Assembly (NCBI GenBank): GCA_028551475.1
Contig: CM052359.1
Location: forward strand, 16,989,583-17,053,582
Reading direction: 5' to 3'
Source: Casuarina equisetifolia
Taxonomy: Eukaryota > Streptophyta > Magnoliopsida > Fagales > Casuarinaceae
DNA length: 64,000 nt
Each line of letters starts with the position of its first letter. Positions within the stretch are counted from its first letter, which is position 1. Below the pieces are notes generated by a model, which saw only the letters and a list, made by a program, of their open reading frames with translations, searched no databases and was not told where the DNA came from. Made by a program: the position numbers and the translations under genes. This document shows positions 62,324-64,000 of the stretch, in pieces.

Positions 62324-63411
62324 TGGTTGGGTGGGAAATTATAAAGGAAACAACAACGTAGGAAATGAAGACGTCACCAAAAGGTAGAAGCCACTGCTTT
62401 TAAATGATTCTAATGAGATTGTTTCTTTTGGAAACAACATGAAATATCAATGGCTAGAACAAACAAAGATATCACAAGCCTAAGGGACAACCAGTCCCCC
62501 AAGGCTAAGTAGACCCACCCCTTAGTCCCCAAAAACTTTTTTTTCCCCTAAAAAAACAAATACACACGCACTCATTTGGTGTTGAACATGAAACTAAGAG
62601 GTCCTAAATAGTGCATGCCTCAATTGAGTCCAAGGATGACCTGCCACTTATTCTACATCTTAGGTAGTTATATGAGAGTTAAAAATTCTATGGTTTTCAA
62701 TTATTTGGGTGAAACAGTTTGGACTCTTAATACTTAGTCCTCCAATAAATATTACCCTCAACTAATCACTTTGCATGACCTAGAATGCAATTTCAATAAC
62801 GATGAGTTGTTATTCCCCGAAAGCTTTCAAAAACTAACAAAGCAAGTTCTTGTGGCGAATATTGGTATAATCAGTTGTCAGTTTCGACTTTACAAACATT
62901 TCTGTCATTCCTACGTAAGAAAATGATTACGATATTCATGTATTAATGCTACAATAGGTTGTAAAGGTCAGAGTTTAGTGCCTCATGAAGCTTCCTTGTG
63001 GAATCGACAAGTTGCTTGTAATGGCAAAAAGATCACGTCAAAGGTATGGAAAATATAGCCTATAATTCCATCATGATAAATGACAATAACTTGGGGTTTA
63101 CGTTTATGGAAAACTACTAGCCATTTTGCCGCCTCTCCATCGGCTTTCGAGTGGCGGTCCAGGCCTGTGAGAGGAGGGGAGCCTGATCCTATTTCTTGGG
63201 GCGAGCTGGCTTTAAATAGACTGTTGGGCTCAAGCCCGACGGTTTTGCGATGTAATCAAGGCAGCTCGGCTCAGCTCATTTTAAAATCAATATTGAAGGG
63301 CCAAGGCGTAAAGCTCGTGGAACTCAAGGATGAACACCTTGATCTAAAACCTGAGAGTCTTAGCACACATGATAAGGAAACATCTTTAAGTCACTGGAGT
63401 ACACAACTAGT

Positions 63412-63692
63412 TCTCTTCTATAGAATATATACTTGTAATATCCTGAGAAGAGGAAGTATAAGCACATCAAATAGTATTCAGGAAATTGGGTCTTGCAACA
63501 AAATAAGCTACTTGATTACTTGGGCCATGATCTTGAGCATTGCATCAAAGCAAGCCGTTACTCTTGTGATAGAGCTCTAGAAAGATAAGGAAAAACACGT
63601 AATAACTCTTCTATGCTATGTGTCCTTGTAATGTCCCGAGAAGAGGAAATATAAACACCTCAAATAGCGTATCGAGTAATGTACACATTGGG
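63412..63692. repeat. Diverged direct repeat pair, offset 195 bp
   Basis: 63412-63490 and 63607-63692 share CTCTTCTAT, CTTGTAAT(A/G)TCC, GAGAAGAGGAA(G/A)TATAA and TCAAATAG in order. Confidence 0.65.
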
Positions 63693-63893
63693 AGATGACG
63701 TCAGCAAACAGGTTTTTCATTGAGATTAACAGTTGTCTTCTACATCAACCTAAAGTTGTAATTACTATAATAACTGCATCTGTTGGGAAGTAGATGTATG
63801 TCAACAAACTTTCTCCAACTCAACAATTTTTTTTTTATATATAAAAGACTGAGGTTCACCTCTTTTTAAAATATTTTTTTAAAGAGAATGGTA

Positions 63894-63990
63894 GTTTAAA
63901 CTTATAAAACACATTATAAATGCTCTTTTTCAATTTGTTGGTTTAAACTTATAAAATACATTACAAGTGCTCTTTTTCAATTTGATATTC
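63894..63990. repeat. 47-bp tandem repeat, two copies
   Basis: GTTTAAACTTATAAAA starts at 63894 and again at 63941, each followed by a GCTCTTTTTCAATTTG end. The array may continue beyond the window. Confidence 0.8.
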
Positions 63991-64000
63991 TATTGTTTAA

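Larger units (their letters stand above)
62324..64000. other. Repeat-rich spacer at the window's right end
   Basis: No gene is supported. A relatively GC-rich patch near 63130-63270 lies within a 166-residue open frame (63080-63580) with no recognisable domain. Two repeat pairs (63412-63692 and 63894-63990) are listed separately. Confidence 0.45.

Noticed and set aside
63080-63580. 166-residue open frame near the right edge
   Set aside because: No recognisable domain, lies in repeat-rich DNA, and frames of this length are expected by chance in a GC-richer patch.
1-64000. A biosynthetic or defence gene cluster
   Set aside because: The six genes belong to unrelated functions (phenolic aldehyde oxidation, heat response, DNA repair, vesicle traffic, transcription, anion transport) with no shared pathway.

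Overview
This window is nuclear DNA of a flowering plant. The evidence is six plant-type, intron-containing protein genes (REF1/ALDH2C4-like, MBF1c, MSH7, GNOM-like 2, a trihelix factor, SULTR3) set among decayed LTR retrotransposons in AT-rich DNA. Species cannot be fixed from sequence alone. There are no bacterial-style operons, CRISPR arrays, rRNA genes or recognisable tRNA genes.

Layout. 1-5178: a complete nine-exon cytosolic class 2 aldehyde dehydrogenase (+), whose ATG lies 3 bases inside the window. 6230-8530: a decayed, minus-strand Ty1/copia fragment. 9267-9704: intronless MBF1c (-), with a heat-shock-element promoter. It is divergent from MSH7 (+, 10314-19178, 17 exons), and the ~610-bp shared intergenic region carries heat-shock elements, a G-box and an E2F site. 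19754-24010: a GNL2-like ARF-GEF (+) with one 81-bp intron. 26633-27724: an intronless trihelix factor (-). 28250-40000: a repeat block with a Ty3/gypsy element (28721-33761), two pieces of a caulimovirid-like polyprotein separated by a diverged 1.2-1.5-kb direct repeat, and a small TRIM element (38151-38494). 41872-47383: a minus-strand copia element with both LTRs and a telomere-like leader. 52486-56478: a twelve-exon SULTR3 sulfate transporter (+). 57127-62323: a plus-strand copia element with both LTRs, disrupted by a second copy of the same TRIM family (61291-61634).

The genes are unrelated housekeeping, stress and transport genes rather than a pathway cluster. Retroelement coding regions all carry many in-frame stops, so none looks autonomous. 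The most noteworthy things are the two TRIM copies (one with a perfect 5-bp target duplication, one nested in a copia RNase H region), two GC-AG introns in MSH7, the compact heat-shock promoter between MBF1c and MSH7, and the duplicated unknown unit inside the pararetrovirus-like sequence. No convincing new biological system was found.
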